Made by a program: the position numbers and the translations under genes
Notes under the pieces: generated by a model
Database searches by the model: none
What the model saw: the letters and a program-made list of their open reading frames with translations, nothing else
Told to the model about the DNA's origin: nothing
Part shown: positions 12,083-24,173 of the stretch, piece by piece
Layout: each line of letters begins with the position of its first letter
Numbering within the stretch: position 1 is the first letter of the stretch
Assembly (NCBI RefSeq): GCF_020283565.1
Contig: NC_060064.1
Coordinates: 18,496,337-18,560,336 of the forward strand
Direction: 5' to 3'
Origin: Trifolium pratense
Lineage: Eukaryota > Streptophyta > Magnoliopsida > Fabales > Fabaceae
DNA: 64,000 nt

Positions 12083-12334
12083 GACTAAACTCTCAAACAC
12101 CCCTTGAAATTTTAAAATTCGTCAAATATTCTCCTAAAATTTGGAAATAGGCAAATACCCTCCTGAAATTTTAAAAAAGTCAATCAAATTGTCCCTTTAC
12201 ACCACCACTCAGAGTCCACGCCAGGAGGTAATTTGATTGACTTTTTAAAATTTTAGGGGGTATTTGTCTATTTCCAAATTTCATGAGGTATTTGACAAAT
12301 TTTAAAATTTCATAGGGTATTTGACAGTTTGCTC
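12083..12334. mobile_element. Mutator-like foldback MITE
   Basis: A 252-bp element is nearly all inverted repeat. Each arm of about 100 bp contains AAATTTTAAAA and GTCAATCAAATT. The ends start GACTAAACT/GAGCAAACT. The flanks are CAAAACATA (12074-12082) and CAAAATATA (12335-12343): a 9-bp TSD with one mismatch, as expected for Mutator-superfamily elements. The GC-richer loop is about 12205-12235. Confidence 0.75.
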
Positions 12335-12343
12335 CAAAATATA

Positions 12344-13139
12344 AAGGCCCACATTAGAGGCAATTAATGGAACGCTTTACTTAAGTAGGTAGAAATTCCT
12401 CGAACACCTCTTTACGCACGGTTTACACAAATAGGTTTTATTTAAAGTCGTGTAGAAACTAGAAATATTACCTGTTATCTAGTCTATATAAGAAAGTTAG
12501 TTGTTCTAGATAAGTCTAAACTACTCTTGCTTAAGTTGCTGCCATGTGTCCCAAATAAGGGTAATTAACGTCCCAAAATTTGATATCTGAACTAAAAGTA
12601 CACACCATTTCTAATGCAACCAAGTCATATGAGCCATTTTATTAGTTTGTGAGTGAAAATGTGTTTTATCAAACCAGTTTTTACGTTGTAACTAAGCCAC
12701 TTGAGCCATTTTGGACTTTTTGAGTGAAAATTCAGTTTGTGGAACTAAGCCATCTAAGTCATGTGAAGAAGTCACTTTCAAACTTTTTTGAGTTCCCAAT
12801 ATCTCAAATCAAATTTGAAATATCTTTTATTCAAATTTCTACTTTCTCTCTCAAACTCACATTCTCCCTTTAAATCTTACATTTCTTTTCTCTTTCTACC
12901 CATTCTCCTCACAATTTTCTATCTCTCATTTTCTAGTTTTTTTTTTTCTATGCTACTACTTTCTTCTTATTATATTCAATATTGTTCATAATGCTTTAGG
13001 TTTTGTTCATTTTTTTCATGTTTTAAGCTCCTAGGAAACGGGGGATCATACTACCAATCTTATCTTATGTGTTTATTTTATTTTTCAGAATGCATACAAG
13101 AGTAAAGTTGAAAAAACTAATATGTTTTGAAGAAAGAAC
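12344..13139. other. Intergenic, no gene recognised
   Basis: AT-rich sequence. A pyrimidine-rich stretch at about 12835-12970 (CTTTCTCTCT words) resembles a plant 5' UTR but no coding exon follows. Short repeated phrases of the type AAGCCA..TGAGCCATTTT occur at about 12620-12760. Confidence 0.35.
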
Positions 13140-14330
13140 AGCGAGAAATAAAACAGGACTACACCGTAGAAGCTCCTTAAATTTTAACTAATATATAAAT
13201 TTTAACTATCTTATAGGGGATAAATTATCACCGATAAAAAATTCAAAATAAATATCATTTGTGAGACAAATTATAACTAATAAAAATTTCAAAAAAACTA
13301 ATTGACACGAGATAAGTTTTAACTGATATATAAATTTAACTATCATATACGAGATAAATTATCACTGATCAAAAATCCAAAGTACTTATCATATGTGACA
13401 CAAGTTATTACTAATAAAAAAAATTTAAAAATAAAAATCAAAAAAACTATTTTATACGGGTTAAGTTCTAACTGATGTAAATTTCAAGCTAACTATGATA
13501 TATGGGGCAATTCTAATTGATAAAAATTTTAAAATAATTATCAAATGTGAGAAAGTTCTAACCAATTACAATTTGTTTTTAAACAAAAACTATCTTATAC
13601 GGGATAAGTTCTGACTTATATAAATTTCAAATTAACTACCATATACGAGACAATTTCTAACTGATAAAAATTTCAAAATGATTATCAAATGTGAGGAAAG
13701 TTCTAACTAATAACAATTTTTTTTAAAAAAAAAAAAACTATCGTATACGGGATAAGTTCTAACCGATATAATTTATTTATTATTTTTTTAAAAAAAAACT
13801 ATCTTATACGGAATAAATTTCTATTATTTTTTTCACTTTTTTTTAATTAACACAATTTATTATTTTGTTTTTACATATTTAAACATACTATTATTTTTTA
13901 ATTTATTGAAAACTTCTAAAAAAACTTTTTTATTTAACATTCATGCTACTTTAAATATCAAAATTTATACCTAAATCTATACCTGGATAAGTTATAACTG
14001 CAAAATTTCCAAATAACCATTATATACGGGACAAATTATTACTCATAAAAATAGCAAAAAAATTACCATGTGTGGGACAAGTTATAACTAATGAAATTTT
14101 CAAAAAAAAAAAAAAATCACACTGGATAAGTTATAATTGACAAAAAATTTAACTATCATATACGTGATAAACTATCATTGGTAAAAATTTCAAAATAATG
14201 ATCATTATGAGACAAATTCTTGCTATTAAAAAATTCTACATTTTTGGTATCCAAAATAACTATCATATATGAGACAAATTATACTACTAACTTATAATAC
14301 TGATTAAATAATTTTTTTTTTCAATTTTAT
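13140..14330. repeat. Degenerate tandem (satellite-like) repeat
   Basis: About 20 loose copies of a roughly 50-60-bp unit built from ACTATCATATACG, GGACAAATTAT, AACTGATAAAAATTTCAAA. Copies differ by many substitutions and by A/T-run length, so the array is old. A second, nearly identical block at about 15430-16300 is part of the larger duplication. No coding potential is seen. Confidence 0.7.
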
Positions 14331-15424
14331 TTAGCAAAGTGTAACTGCTAAAAATATCGTTGTAATGTTACGACCCGTGCGATATCACGAATCTTTTACT
14401 AGTTTGATATAAATGGATTATTTATTACAAAAATTTCATATGCTTCCGTTGCACACAACACAATAGAACAACAAAGACACCATATCAAAAGGGTCCAGAA
14501 ATTTTAAAAGTGAGAATAGGACATAATAAAGAGAAGAGGACACAAAAGCCATTTCACAAAAAAAATAATGGCATATGTAATGCCAAAATAATGTTCATGT
14601 CGACATTTAATTGCCTAAAGATAGAGAAAATGACTTTAAGTTCAATCAATAATTACCAAAAGAATTACATTCTGTTGAATAAAAAAGAGAACTACAATTA
14701 AATTAAATTACTCTAAAGAGACTAGAATAATTTTAAATTTGAATCCACCTGATATTTAAAATAATTTTAAAAGTGATATTACAAGATACTTACCACATCA
14801 TAAAATATATATAAACCTAGGTTTGATGATGAAGTCTTAAGATCAAAATTCTCTAAGTGTCACTTTATGTGTTTGATCAGTCTATACAAATTTAAATTAT
14901 GACTTTAGTTGAAAATCATTTTAAGTGAATGGTGCGTTTGGTATCTATAAAATTAGTTGATCCTCGTGTCAAATTCCGAGTTTTCACAAAAAAAAATATA
15001 TTATACATTTTGATCATAAAAAAATAGTCTTGAAGGAGATAAACATAATTTTTTTAAGCCATTTGAGGCTAAATTGTGTGTTGTTACTTTTGAAATACTT
15101 ATTTCTCTTTTGGGTCTTGCTAACATGTGTCCTAAGGATAGTAGCGAAGCTAGGGGTGGCATGGTTGGGCCATGGTCCACCCCAAATAAAAAGGAAATTA
15201 CTATATACCATAGGAGTTTTAATAAAATTACTAAAGTCAATGTTGGTGCGTATAATATCAAACATGACGAAGTAGCTTAGTGGCTAAAGCAATGCCTATG
15301 ATGCAAGAGGTAGTGAGTTCAACCCATGCTAATCTTTTGCATTTTCCTGTTTTATTTATAATAAAAAATTCAATTTTTTTAAATAAATAAATCAAATTTA
15401 ACAAACACAAAGGGGGATTTGAAC
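13462..15424. repeat. Tandem duplication, copy 1 (~1.97 kb unit)
   Basis: This segment recurs almost unchanged directly downstream. The offset is 1963 bp at the left end and 1969 bp further in; the difference is A/T-run length. The copies differ at only a scatter of single bases, for example GGATAG versus GAACAG near 15137/17106. The unit carries the degenerate satellite and a tRNA-like SINE remnant. Short open frames inside are identical in both copies only because the DNA is duplicated. Confidence 0.9.
15264..15345 (+). mobile_element. tRNA-like SINE remnant (copy 1)
   Basis: GACGAAGTAGCTTAGTGGCTAA resembles a Pol III A box and GTGAGTTCAACCC a B box about 40 bp downstream, followed by a T- and A-rich tail. 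No functional tRNA cloverleaf forms. The same sequence sits at 17233-17314 in the second duplicate. Confidence 0.5.
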
Positions 15425-17394
15425 ATAATTCTAACTGATGGAAATTTTAAGCTAACTATGATATATGGGGCAATTCTAATTGATAAAAATTTTAAAATAA
15501 TTATCAAATGTGAGAAAGTTCTAACCAATTACAATTTGTTTTTAAACAAAAACTATCTTATACGGGATAAGTTCTGACTTATATAAATTTCAAATTAACT
15601 ATCATATACGAGACAATTTCTAACTGATAAAAATTTCAAAATGATTATCAAATGTGAGGAAAGTTCTAACTAATAACAATTTTTTTTTTTAAAAAAAAAA
15701 ACTATCGTATACGGGATAAGTTCTAACCGATATAATTTATTTATTATTTTTTTAAAAAAAAACTATCTTATACGGAATAAATTTCTATTATTTTTTTCAC
15801 TTTTTTTTTAATTAACACAATTTATTATTTTGTTTTTACATATTTAAACATACTATTATTTTTTAATTTATTGAAAACTTCTAAAAAAACTTTTTTATTT
15901 AACATTCATGCTACTTTAAATATCAAAATTTATACCTAAATCTATACCTGGATAAGTTATAACTGACAAAATTTCCAAATAACCATTATATACGGGACAA
16001 ATTATTACTCATAAAAATAGCAAAAAAATTACCATGTGTGGGACAAGTTATAACTAATGAAATTTTCAAAAAAAAAAAAAAAAATCACACTGGATAAGTT
16101 ATAATTGACAAAAAATTTAACTATCATATACGTGATAAACTATCATTGGTAAAAATTTCAAAATAATGATCATTATGAGACAAATTCTTGCTATTAAAAA
16201 ATTCTACATTTTTGGTATCCAAAATAATTATCATATATGAGACAAATTATACTACTAACTTATAATACTGATTAAATAATTTTTTTTTTTCAATTTTAAT
16301 TAGCAAAGTGTAACTGCTAAAAATATCGTTGTAATGTTACGTCCCGTGCGATATCACGGATCTTTTACTAGTTTGATATCAATGGATTATTTATTACAAA
16401 AATTTCATATGCTTCCGTTGCACACAACACAATAGAACAACAAAGACACCATATCAAAAGGGTCCAGAAATTTTAAAAGTGAGAATAGGACATAATAAAG
16501 AGAAGAGGACACAAAAGCCATTTCACAAAAAAAATAATGGCATATGTAATGCCAAAATAATGTTCATGTCGACATTTAATTGCCTAAAGATAGAGAAAAT
16601 GACTTTAAGTTCAATCAATAATTACCAAAAGAATTACATTCTGTTGAATAAAAAAGAGAACTACAATTAAATTAAATTACTCTAAAGAGACTAGAATAAT
16701 TTTAAATTTGAATCCACCTGATATTTAAAATAATTTTAAAAGTGATATTACAAGATACTTACCACATCATAAAATATATATAAACCTAGGTTTGATGATG
16801 AAGTCTTAAGATCAAAATTCTCTAAGTGTCACTTTATGTGTTTGATCAGTCTATACAAATTTAAATTATGACTTTAGTTGAAAATCATTTTAAGTGAATG
16901 GTGCGTTTGGTATCTATAAAATTAGTTGATCCTCGTGTCAAATTCCGAGTTTTCACAAAAAAAAATATATTATACATTTTGATCATAAAAAAATAGTCTT
17001 GAAGGAGATAAACATAATTTTTTTAAGCCATTTGAGGCTAAATTGTGTGTTGTTACTTTTGAAATACTTATTTCTCTTTTGGGTCTTGCTAACATGTGTC
17101 CTAAGAACAGTAGCGAAGCTAGGGGTGACATGGTTGGGCCATGGTCCACCCCAAATAAAAAGGAAATTACTATATACCATAGGAGTTTTAATAAAATTAC
17201 TAAAGTCAATGTTGGTGCGTATAATATCAAACATGACGAAGTAGCTTAGTGGCTAAAGCAATGCCTATGATGCAAGAGGTAGTGAGTTCAACCCATGCTA
17301 ATCTTTTGCATTTTCCTGTTTTATTTATAATAAAAAATTCAATTTTTTTAAATAAATAAATCAAATTTAACAAACACAAAGGGGAATTTGAATA
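15425..17394. repeat. Tandem duplication, copy 2
   Basis: Second copy of the unit. It begins at ATTCTAACTGATGG, where copy 1 reads AGTTCTAACTGATG, and ends at GGGGAATTTGAA, where copy 1 reads GGGGGATTTGAA. Beyond 17394 the sequence is new. The few differences from copy 1 indicate a recent event. Confidence 0.9.
17233..17314 (+). mobile_element. tRNA-like SINE remnant (copy 2)
   Basis: Duplicate of 15264-15345 within the 1.97-kb tandem duplication; A and B box words are unchanged. Confidence 0.5.
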
Positions 17395-17866
17395 TGAGAC
17401 CTTTAACAGTAAAACACTTAATTACACTTGATCTTAAAAAAAAAAATCAACATCATTTATATGAATTAAAAAATTATTTACCAATCACACAATTTCATTG
17501 TTTATAAACATTGTACTAATATAAGAACATCCTTATCATTTCACTCATTCTCATTTACCTTAGCCACCAAGTTATCCTTATGACTCCCAAATCACAACCA
17601 TTTTCAAGTAAGTTAATATATTCGTAATATAATAAATCATATAATTTTTTATCATCAACTTTCTGCAAGTACTAGTTCAAAGTTAATTGTTAATGATTTC
17701 AAATCATTTGGTACACGTAGAGTACTATAGTATTTGAAGGTATTTAATTAAATTATTTGATGATCAATTTTATGCTTATTATAACTTAAATTATTTTATA
17801 CAATATAATTTTCATTTTATAAATTTTTTAATGGCCCACCCGAACATATTTTCCTAGCTCCACCAT

Positions 17867-18022
17867 TGCCTAAGGGCACATGATAAGGAAAGCCAAAAAT
17901 ATAATAGTTATATTGAAAAAACATAATAATTTAACTTTTGGAAAATTATTGCACGATTTTTTAGAATAATATTTCTATATTAAATTGTTTATCATGTGTC
18001 CTTAGGACAGACATTTTAACAT
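17867..18022. mobile_element. Short TIR element of the ATGYTAAC family (diverged)
   Basis: The ends TGCCTAAGGGCACATGATAA and, inverted, the region TTATCATGTGTCCTTAGGAC (17990-18009) form a degraded inverted repeat. The inner phrase GGAAAGCCAAAAATATA resembles the inner sequence of the better-kept member at 27393-27562. Non-coding. Confidence 0.4.
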
Positions 18023-18179
18023 TTATACATAATTAATCAAGTTGTGGGAATCTTTGTTAATGAACTTTAACTAATATTAAATTAAATTGTTTGAATAGTT
18101 TGAAGGAACTTTATTCATATATTAAACTCTAGATAACCAAACACCGAACACATGCAATAGATTTTTTTTAGTGTTAGTA

Positions 18180-18435
18180 CTCCCTCCGTCCCACATTGAG
18201 TGAGTCAGTTGACCGCGTTACGCATGTCATGTATAACTTTGACGATTAATATTTTTAATTGTATAATAATAAAAATTATAAAAATATGATATTTTGAAAA
18301 TAATTATCGAGATGAATCCAACAACATCTTATATGTTAATATTTGTTTTTATTTATTAGTATAAAAATAGAGTTAAAGTAAGATATGTGAATAGTATATA
18401 GTCAAAACAGCTCACTCATTTTGGGACGGAGGGAG
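18180..18435. mobile_element. Stowaway (Tc1/mariner) MITE
   Basis: 256 bp with terminal inverted repeats CTCCCTCCGTCCCA / TGGGACGGAGGGAG and a TA dinucleotide duplication (18178-18179, 18436-18437). This is the classic plant Stowaway terminus. The interior is AT-rich and non-coding. Confidence 0.93.
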
Positions 18436-18437
18436 TA

Positions 18438-18978
18438 CTATTTTTTTTGTTTACACACTAAAAAAAATAAAGACACTTTATATTTGTCCGAATATAATGT
18501 CTTTGACAATTGAAATAAGTTTGGGAAATTGTATTTTTTTTTTTTTTGAGGAGATTTGGGAAACGGTATCTATCTCTTATATAATATTTATTGTTTGAAA
18601 TAAGAATATTTTTCTTATAAAATTAGAAATAATAATAGTAATGTTACTAGTAATAGATTGAACGTATATATTAAAAATCAAACTTAGATTTTGACAATTA
18701 TACCTGATATTTATCATTTTATAAGAAAAAAATGTAGATTTCATTTTATAATTCACATTAATTCCTACCTCTTGGTCAAGAAATAAAATTGATATTCCTA
18801 GTTTCTTACCCTACCCTTAACCATGGTTAAAGAAACGAACCTCTAAGACTTCCACACAGTACAGTACCACACAAACAAACATTTGTACATCTTTAACTCC
18901 TACTCTTCCACTTCCACTTAACTTCCACACACTCACTCAAACCACATCTCTCTCACTTCCATTACCCATTTCCCCAAA
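18438..18978 (+). promoter_or_regulatory. Upstream region and leader of the FLA gene
   Basis: About 540 bp separate the MITE from the FLA start. The last 100 bp (about 18850-18978) are rich in CTTCCA/CACTCA pyrimidine words, typical of a plant 5' UTR. I see no clear TATA box at the expected distance. A poly-T micro-insertion with 9-bp repeats lies at 18520-18563. The MITE is close enough to affect promoter evolution. Confidence 0.4.
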
Positions 18979-20241
18979 ATGGGTAACCATTCTCTCATTC
19001 TCCTCCTTATCCTCTCCATCGTCACCACCATCTCCGCCCACAACATCACCGAAATCCTCTCCGACAACCCCGACTACTCTCAATACAACAACTTCCTCTC
19101 CCAAACCAAACTCGCCGACGAAATCAACTCCCGCACTACCATCACCGTCTTAGTCCTCAACAACGCCGCATTCTCTTCCATCACCTCCACCCACCCTCTC
19201 TCCGTCGTCAAAAAAGTCCTCAGCCTCTTAATCCTCCTCGACTACTTCGACAACACTAAACTCCACCAAATCACCAACGGCACCACCCTCACCACCACCC
19301 TCCTTCAAACCACCGGCAACGCTCAAGGCAACATCGGATCCGTCAACATCACTGACTTAAAAGGCGGTAAAGTTGGTTTCGGTTCCGCCGCACCGGGATC
19401 TAAACTCGATTCATCTTACACAAAATCCGTCAAACAAATCCCTTACAATATCTCTGTTCTTGAAATCAACGCTCCGATTATCGCTCCTGGAATCTTAACA
19501 GCTCCTCCTCCGTCTAGCGACGTTAACATAACCGCTTTAATTGAAAAAGCTGGATGTAAAACGTTTGCGTCGTTAATCTTATCTAACGGTTTAATTAAAA
19601 CTTTTCAATCAGCGGCTGATAAAGGCTTAACGATTTTTGCACCGAACGATGAAGCTTTTAAGGCACGTGGCGTTCCAGATTTAAGCAAGCTCACCAATGC
19701 TGAAACGGTTTCGCTCTTACAGTATCATGCTGCTGCTAAATATCTTCCTATTGGATCTTTGAAAACTAGTAAGGATCCTATTAGTAGTTTAGCTACCAAC
19801 GGTGCCGGAAAATTTGATTACACCGTTTCCGTTGCCGGCGATTCTGTTACTCTGCATACTGGCGTTGATTCTTCGAGAATTGCTGATACTATTTTGGATG
19901 CTACACCGCTTTCTATTTACTCTGTTGATAGTGTGCTTCTACCTCCGGAGCTTTTTGCTACATCGCCGTCGCCTGCTCCGGCACCGACACCTGCTGGTGC
20001 TCCTTCACCGACACCTGCTTCTGCTCCATCACCGGCTGATGCTCCTACTCCATTACCTGCCTCGCCGCCAGCTCCTGCTGGTGAGAGTCCCGATGGTGCT
20101 CCGGCTGATGCACCGTCAACTGCGGCGGAGCGTAGCAGTTCCGGTAAATCTGCTGGTGTTCACGTGACAGCTTCTGCTGGTTTTACTGTTACAGTGACTG
20201 CTTTGTCTGCTTTTGTCATTTCGTCTGTTTTCATGTCCTGA
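18979..20241 (+). CDS. FLA8: Fasciclin-like arabinogalactan protein, FLA8-like
   Basis: Intronless, 420 aa. The N-terminal signal peptide (residues 1-20, [20 protein letters not shown]) directs secretion. Two fasciclin (FAS1) domains follow at about 22-165 and 185-325. They show the conserved phrases [10 protein letters not shown] and [12 protein letters not shown] in the first and [12 protein letters not shown] in the second. An arabinogalactan region (about 330-385) is dense in SP/AP/TP dipeptides suited to hydroxyproline O-glycosylation. The hydrophobic C-terminus after SSSGKSAG is a GPI-anchor signal. Family members act at the plasma membrane/cell wall in adhesion and wall architecture. 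Length and order match Arabidopsis FLA8 and its close relatives. Codon use changes along the gene: the first ~400 bases prefer C-ending codons, the rest T/A-ending. The start is supported by the signal peptide immediately after it. The exact paralogue is inferred from remembered similarity. Confidence 0.95.
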   Translation: MGNHSLILLLILSIVTTISAHNITEILSDNPDYSQYNNFLSQTKLADEINSRTTITVLVLNNAAFSSITSTHPLSVVKKVLSLLILLDYFDNTKLHQITNGTTLTTTLLQTTGNAQGNIGSVNITDLKGGKVGFGSAAPGSKLDSSYTKSVKQIPYNISVLEINAPIIAPGILTAPPPSSDVNITALIEKAGCKTFASLILSNGLIKTFQSAADKGLTIFAPNDEAFKARGVPDLSKLTNAETVSLLQYHAAAKYLPIGSLKTSKDPISSLATNGAGKFDYTVSVAGDSVTLHTGVDSSRIADTILDATPLSIYSVDSVLLPPELFATSPSPAPAPTPAGAPSPTPASAPSPADAPTPLPASPPAPAGESPDGAPADAPSTAAERSSSGKSAGVHVTASAGFTVTVTALSAFVISSVFMS

Positions 20242-21059
20242 TTTGTAATTTTAGATTGTTCTTGTTTTATTTTTGTAATTTTAAAATTTGAGTTTTTTTT
20301 TCCTTTTTCCATCTTTGCATGTGATTGGATTGGAGAATTTTTTTAATTTATTTTTTATGTTATAAATTAATTTAGGTGTGGACCGTTGTCCGTTGTACGT
20401 GAATGATGCTTTGCTGTTGTTTGTTTTTGTACTATAGTTTTAATTTATTTAATTTTTGGGTTTGTAAGTGGGTGTAGTGTGGTTTTGTGGTGGTGTTATC
20501 TGATGTGGTGCGTTTTATGATGATTTTTTGTGGTGTTTGTGAACACTATAGTTGTATGAGCGTGATTGGTGAAGGTGAGGGGGAAGCCACGTGGTGGGGT
20601 GTGCTTGGGGTCATGCATGTTACCTATGGTGAGGACCACCACATTTTGCTGTGTTTAAAGTAACAAGAACTCAGATCTAGCTTTGATGACTGTGCGGAGA
20701 ATGGTTTTCCAATTTCCAACAATTTTTTAACTACTCCTACACATGTTTGTTGAGTGTTGACCTCCATTTACCATTTACCATCGGTGCTGTTTCATTCGTA
20801 AAACAGCAAGAATTGAACAGAACTGTGACATGACAAGATAATACAGGACAAAGCTGTATCGGAGAGATATAGAGCGGTAATATTTTTATATTCGAAAATA
20901 AAATGGATATTTTCGTATTTTTTATAGTTGTACCATGTTGACACCAAAATTACAAAGTTTATGGTATTGAGAAAGATTTTGTGTTTATTTGTCAAAATTA
21001 GTCATATTAAGTGGAATTCGACTAAACTATTTTGTGACATTCGACTAACATATGAAGAA
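20242..21059. other. 3' UTR of FLA gene and intergenic DNA
   Basis: Directly after the stop is a T-rich 3' UTR with TTTTGTAATTTT words (20245-20300), suited to plant polyadenylation. No further gene is recognised. At about 21000-21070 the words TTCGAC/GTCGAA recur and lead into an LTR-like repeat. Confidence 0.4.
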
Positions 21060-21480
21060 GTCATTCAAAGAGTCGAATATTGACATGGTGCGTCGATCAA
21101 GCAAACAACTCCTACAAAGAAGCTATCGGAAGTTATTCAAAAGGACAAGTGGCAATCTTAGATACAATACAAGAAGTTATTAAAAAGACACTTGTCAAAA
21201 CCTTAGATGTAGGAAGTTATTTTCTATTCTCTATAAATATTTGTAACTTCTATGTATTAAGGGTTGTTGAATCTCATTTTATGAAAGCCTTGCAACACCC
21301 ACGCCGCGGTGGCAAACGAGTTCAGGGGCGGACATAGATGGATTCCAACCACCATTTACATTCTGTGCAGTTTAATATATTGTTTCGTTCTTGCTTTATT
21401 TTCCTTTTCCTTTTGTAATTCTACATTTATTTTCATCTTCTTTATTTTTTTTTCTTTTTGAATGTTCACTTGAGTATTTT
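21060..21480 (+). repeat. LTR-like fragment, unclassified
   Basis: The segment has a TATA-like TCTATAAATATTTGTAACTTC at about 21229-21249, then a T-rich stretch with TTTTGTAATTCTAC that resembles a poly-A region. This U3-R-U5-like arrangement without coding sequence suggests a solo LTR or LTR remnant, but termini and TSD were not found. Confidence 0.3.
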
Positions 21481-21859
21481 TTTCTATTATGTTGTCATGA
21501 GACAGCTTGTTATTAAAAGTTGTTGGATGCAATTCTAACACTAATAAAAACAATGATTTTGTTCTTAAAGAACGCATGAAGTGATATCTTAAACCGCGAG
21601 ACTTGAACGAATACTGTAAAAGAACTTCTATCCGGTCCCAAAGTATTTATGGATAGCGGTTGTTTACATTACCAAAAATCGGTGTAAACATACCCAACTT
21701 CCTAATTCAATGTAGTGCTTCTTTCGAGTTTTCTATCCTTGAAAATAGCGGCATCAACGTTGCACTTGAACGTTCCTTGCTCCAAAGTTGTTTTACACCT
21801 CTAAAATATGCATAGATTTAGTAGTCATTTTATCTAAATAATTGAAATTCTGTTATTGG

Positions 21860-22790
21860 CAGGACAATTGTCTTACACGATGTCTTGGACAACTGTGTAT
21901 GTTGCAAGATGTCTCAAACAACTAGTAAGACAATTGGTTTGCAGGATCAATATAATAGTACTGAACTAAATAAAGAAAGCAATAAACGACGCGATAAATT
22001 GTTTACCCAGTTCGGTGAAAATCACACATACTCCGGGGGATACCAATCCAGAAAAGAAAACTCACTACTCCGAATTAATACTTGGTCTTACAACGCACAC
22101 CAAAAACCTATTGATGTGTATGCCTCTTTTTAATCATATTGTTATTCTACCTAATAGCTTACTTCCCCTAAATATGAGAACCTACTCACTTTCCCCAAAT
22201 CACTATTCCCAAGTGATTAACAACTTTAGTAGTTTATCAATGACATTGAATAATCATTACTTCTAGCACATAAGTTTCAGAGGCTAGTACAACCTTGTGC
22301 AGTGGGCACAAGTTATTTGATTCACAATTGTAGCTTTAATCTATATATCTTTAATTATTGTGGTGCTTCAAAACGTTTGCTTGAGTCTCTTTATATAGGC
22401 ATGCAACTCCTTTTTATTTGAGAGTATTTGAGATGCATACTAATAGGATTTTTGTTTTAAAACTAACTCCATAAGATAAAAGATTCAATTTAAACATTTA
22501 TCAAAGTTAGTTATGATCCACAATCATATCTAACACATAGGTTTGATAACAAACTTTGTTATCTAACCTTTAAACAGTTGACAAATCGTAAATTCGCGCA
22601 TTGTAAATCTTCGGCTTGCTATTCTGGGCAAGATGTCCTACACAACGTTTTGGACATCTTATTTCAACATTTTGCTTGTACATGTTCTTTACCAAGTATC
22701 AAGATGTCTGACACAACTTGTTCAACATGTTGCACCTGTACATATTATTCTTGCACATGTTGTTTTAGCTTTATAATACAGTCAATCTCA
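21860..22790. repeat. Repeat with recurring AAGATGTC words, probable LTR debris
   Basis: AAGATGTC/GACATCTT words and CAACATGTT-type phrases recur at 21868-21925 and 22628-22760, separated by AT-rich sequence. I associate this pattern with LTRs of large legume Copia elements, but no terminal repeats, PBS or coding region are visible. Short open frames here are not gene-like. Confidence 0.3.
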
Positions 22791-22859
22791 AAGGAACAAC
22801 AATAATGATGCTTGTTCTTTAGTTATTGGAACTTCTTTACTACAATTCTCTTATATTTC

Positions 22860-23400
22860 ATTTTGTAGGTTGAAAAACATGACCAAGTGGAAATGAGCAC
22901 ATTCTAGGCCAATTTGATGAATATCTAAGCATGACATCATATGAGCTCTTAAGGGACACTCTCTAAGTGTTTGATCAGCTGAAAATGAAGCCAAAGACCT
23001 TAATTTCGTGCATTATGGCATTTCTAACCGTTACACTTTGCATTTGGGAGAAGAAAAACCAAAGATCACAACTTCGAAGCATGACACGACTGTGCCATGA
23101 GCCAAATTTGAGAGGAACTCGTCGTGAAGCATGTGGCACGACCGTGCCAAGCTTCACACGGTCGTGCCGGACTTTGCTAATCAGTTTTGGATGTTACAAC
23201 TTTTTGTTTTCCCTCCCTTTATGATCATAATGCACCTGAACTCCAATCTTATCTCATTGGCTACGAAAATCAAAGTTTCTAGGCCTATATATAAAACTCA
23301 TTCCTCTTGTAAATTTCATCTAGCAAGCATTGTAATAATCAGTTTATGAAATAAAAGTTCTTTTGCTATTTTCTTTGTGTGTTTTTATATTGTTCTTGTC
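22860..23400 (+). repeat. LTR-like fragment with ACGACCGTG hairpin
   Basis: GGCACGACCGT (23135-23145) and its exact reverse complement ACGGTCGTGCC (23158-23168) form an 11-bp stem with a 12-base loop. A TATATATAAAA motif lies about 120 bp later (23286-23296) and an AATAAA-like GAAATAAAAG at about 23347-23356, which together look like an LTR promoter and poly(A) region. GC-rich ACGGTCGTG words are frequent in plant Ty3/Gypsy LTRs. Limits and family are unproven. Confidence 0.35.
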
Positions 23401-24120
23401 TGTGTTCATATTCATATATTGATATAGTGTTACTATGTCAAGGTAAACCGTCTTTTATTTATTTATTTTTATAATTAATTACACATTTTATTACTTATAA
23501 ATTATAATGCGGTCCATGTCTAAATCCAACATTTCTCTAAAAAAAAGTCTATTGATTTCTTTTTTGTTAAAGTCTATTGAAGTTCTTATTAAATATCATT
23601 TGTGTTTATTTTATGGATTTAAGGTGTGTTTGGAGAAAGATAGATAAACTTATAAAATGTCACAATTTTTTTTTGTTACTTACAATTTATATATTATAAG
23701 TTTATAACATAAAATTATTGACGACACATTTTTTATTTTTTTTTTAGCTTTTATAATATCAACATTTTAGTTTATTTTTGAAAAAAGTAATTTTTTTTAA
23801 ATAGTGCACAAGTCATCCGTTTAACCCGCATACTAATGCAGACCGGACTCAAACGAGTATATCATGACTGTTTACATTTGCTGACAAGTTTGTTTGCCCT
23901 GTTTTTTTTGTTTGATTTTTTTTGCTGATATCTTTTGTTTGCCCTATTTAATATGCAGGTTTATACAGAGCGGGTTAAATCTAGCGGGCCAGCCACATTC
24001 CCAGCTCTACACGTTAGTGGGCTTTCTTGATATGACATAATGAAATGAGAAATTATTGTACTTATCTAATGATCTTGAAAACCCATTTTAGACTGGGAAA
24101 TAAAACCCAACAAATCACAA
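23401..24120. other. Intergenic, upstream of the VMS1-like gene
   Basis: AT-rich without a gene. It contains a 13-bp micro-insertion with 12-bp direct repeats (23544-23580). Just upstream of the gene the sequence AACCCATTTTAGACTGGG / AAACCCAACA (about 24080-24115) is compatible with a promoter, but no TATA box is evident. Confidence 0.35.
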
Positions 24121-24173
24121 TAGTTTAGGACACGGTGGTATGCGCAGACTCCTCTCCTCTCCCACCCACGACG

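Noticed and set aside
15264..15345. Candidate tRNA gene
   Set aside because: A and B box words are present but acceptor and anticodon stems do not pair; classed as SINE remnant.
14510..17249. Pairs of identical small ORFs (14510/16479, 15030/16999 and others)
   Set aside because: They are identical only because the 1.97-kb DNA segment is duplicated. Codon content is A/T-driven and there is no start context or family resemblance.
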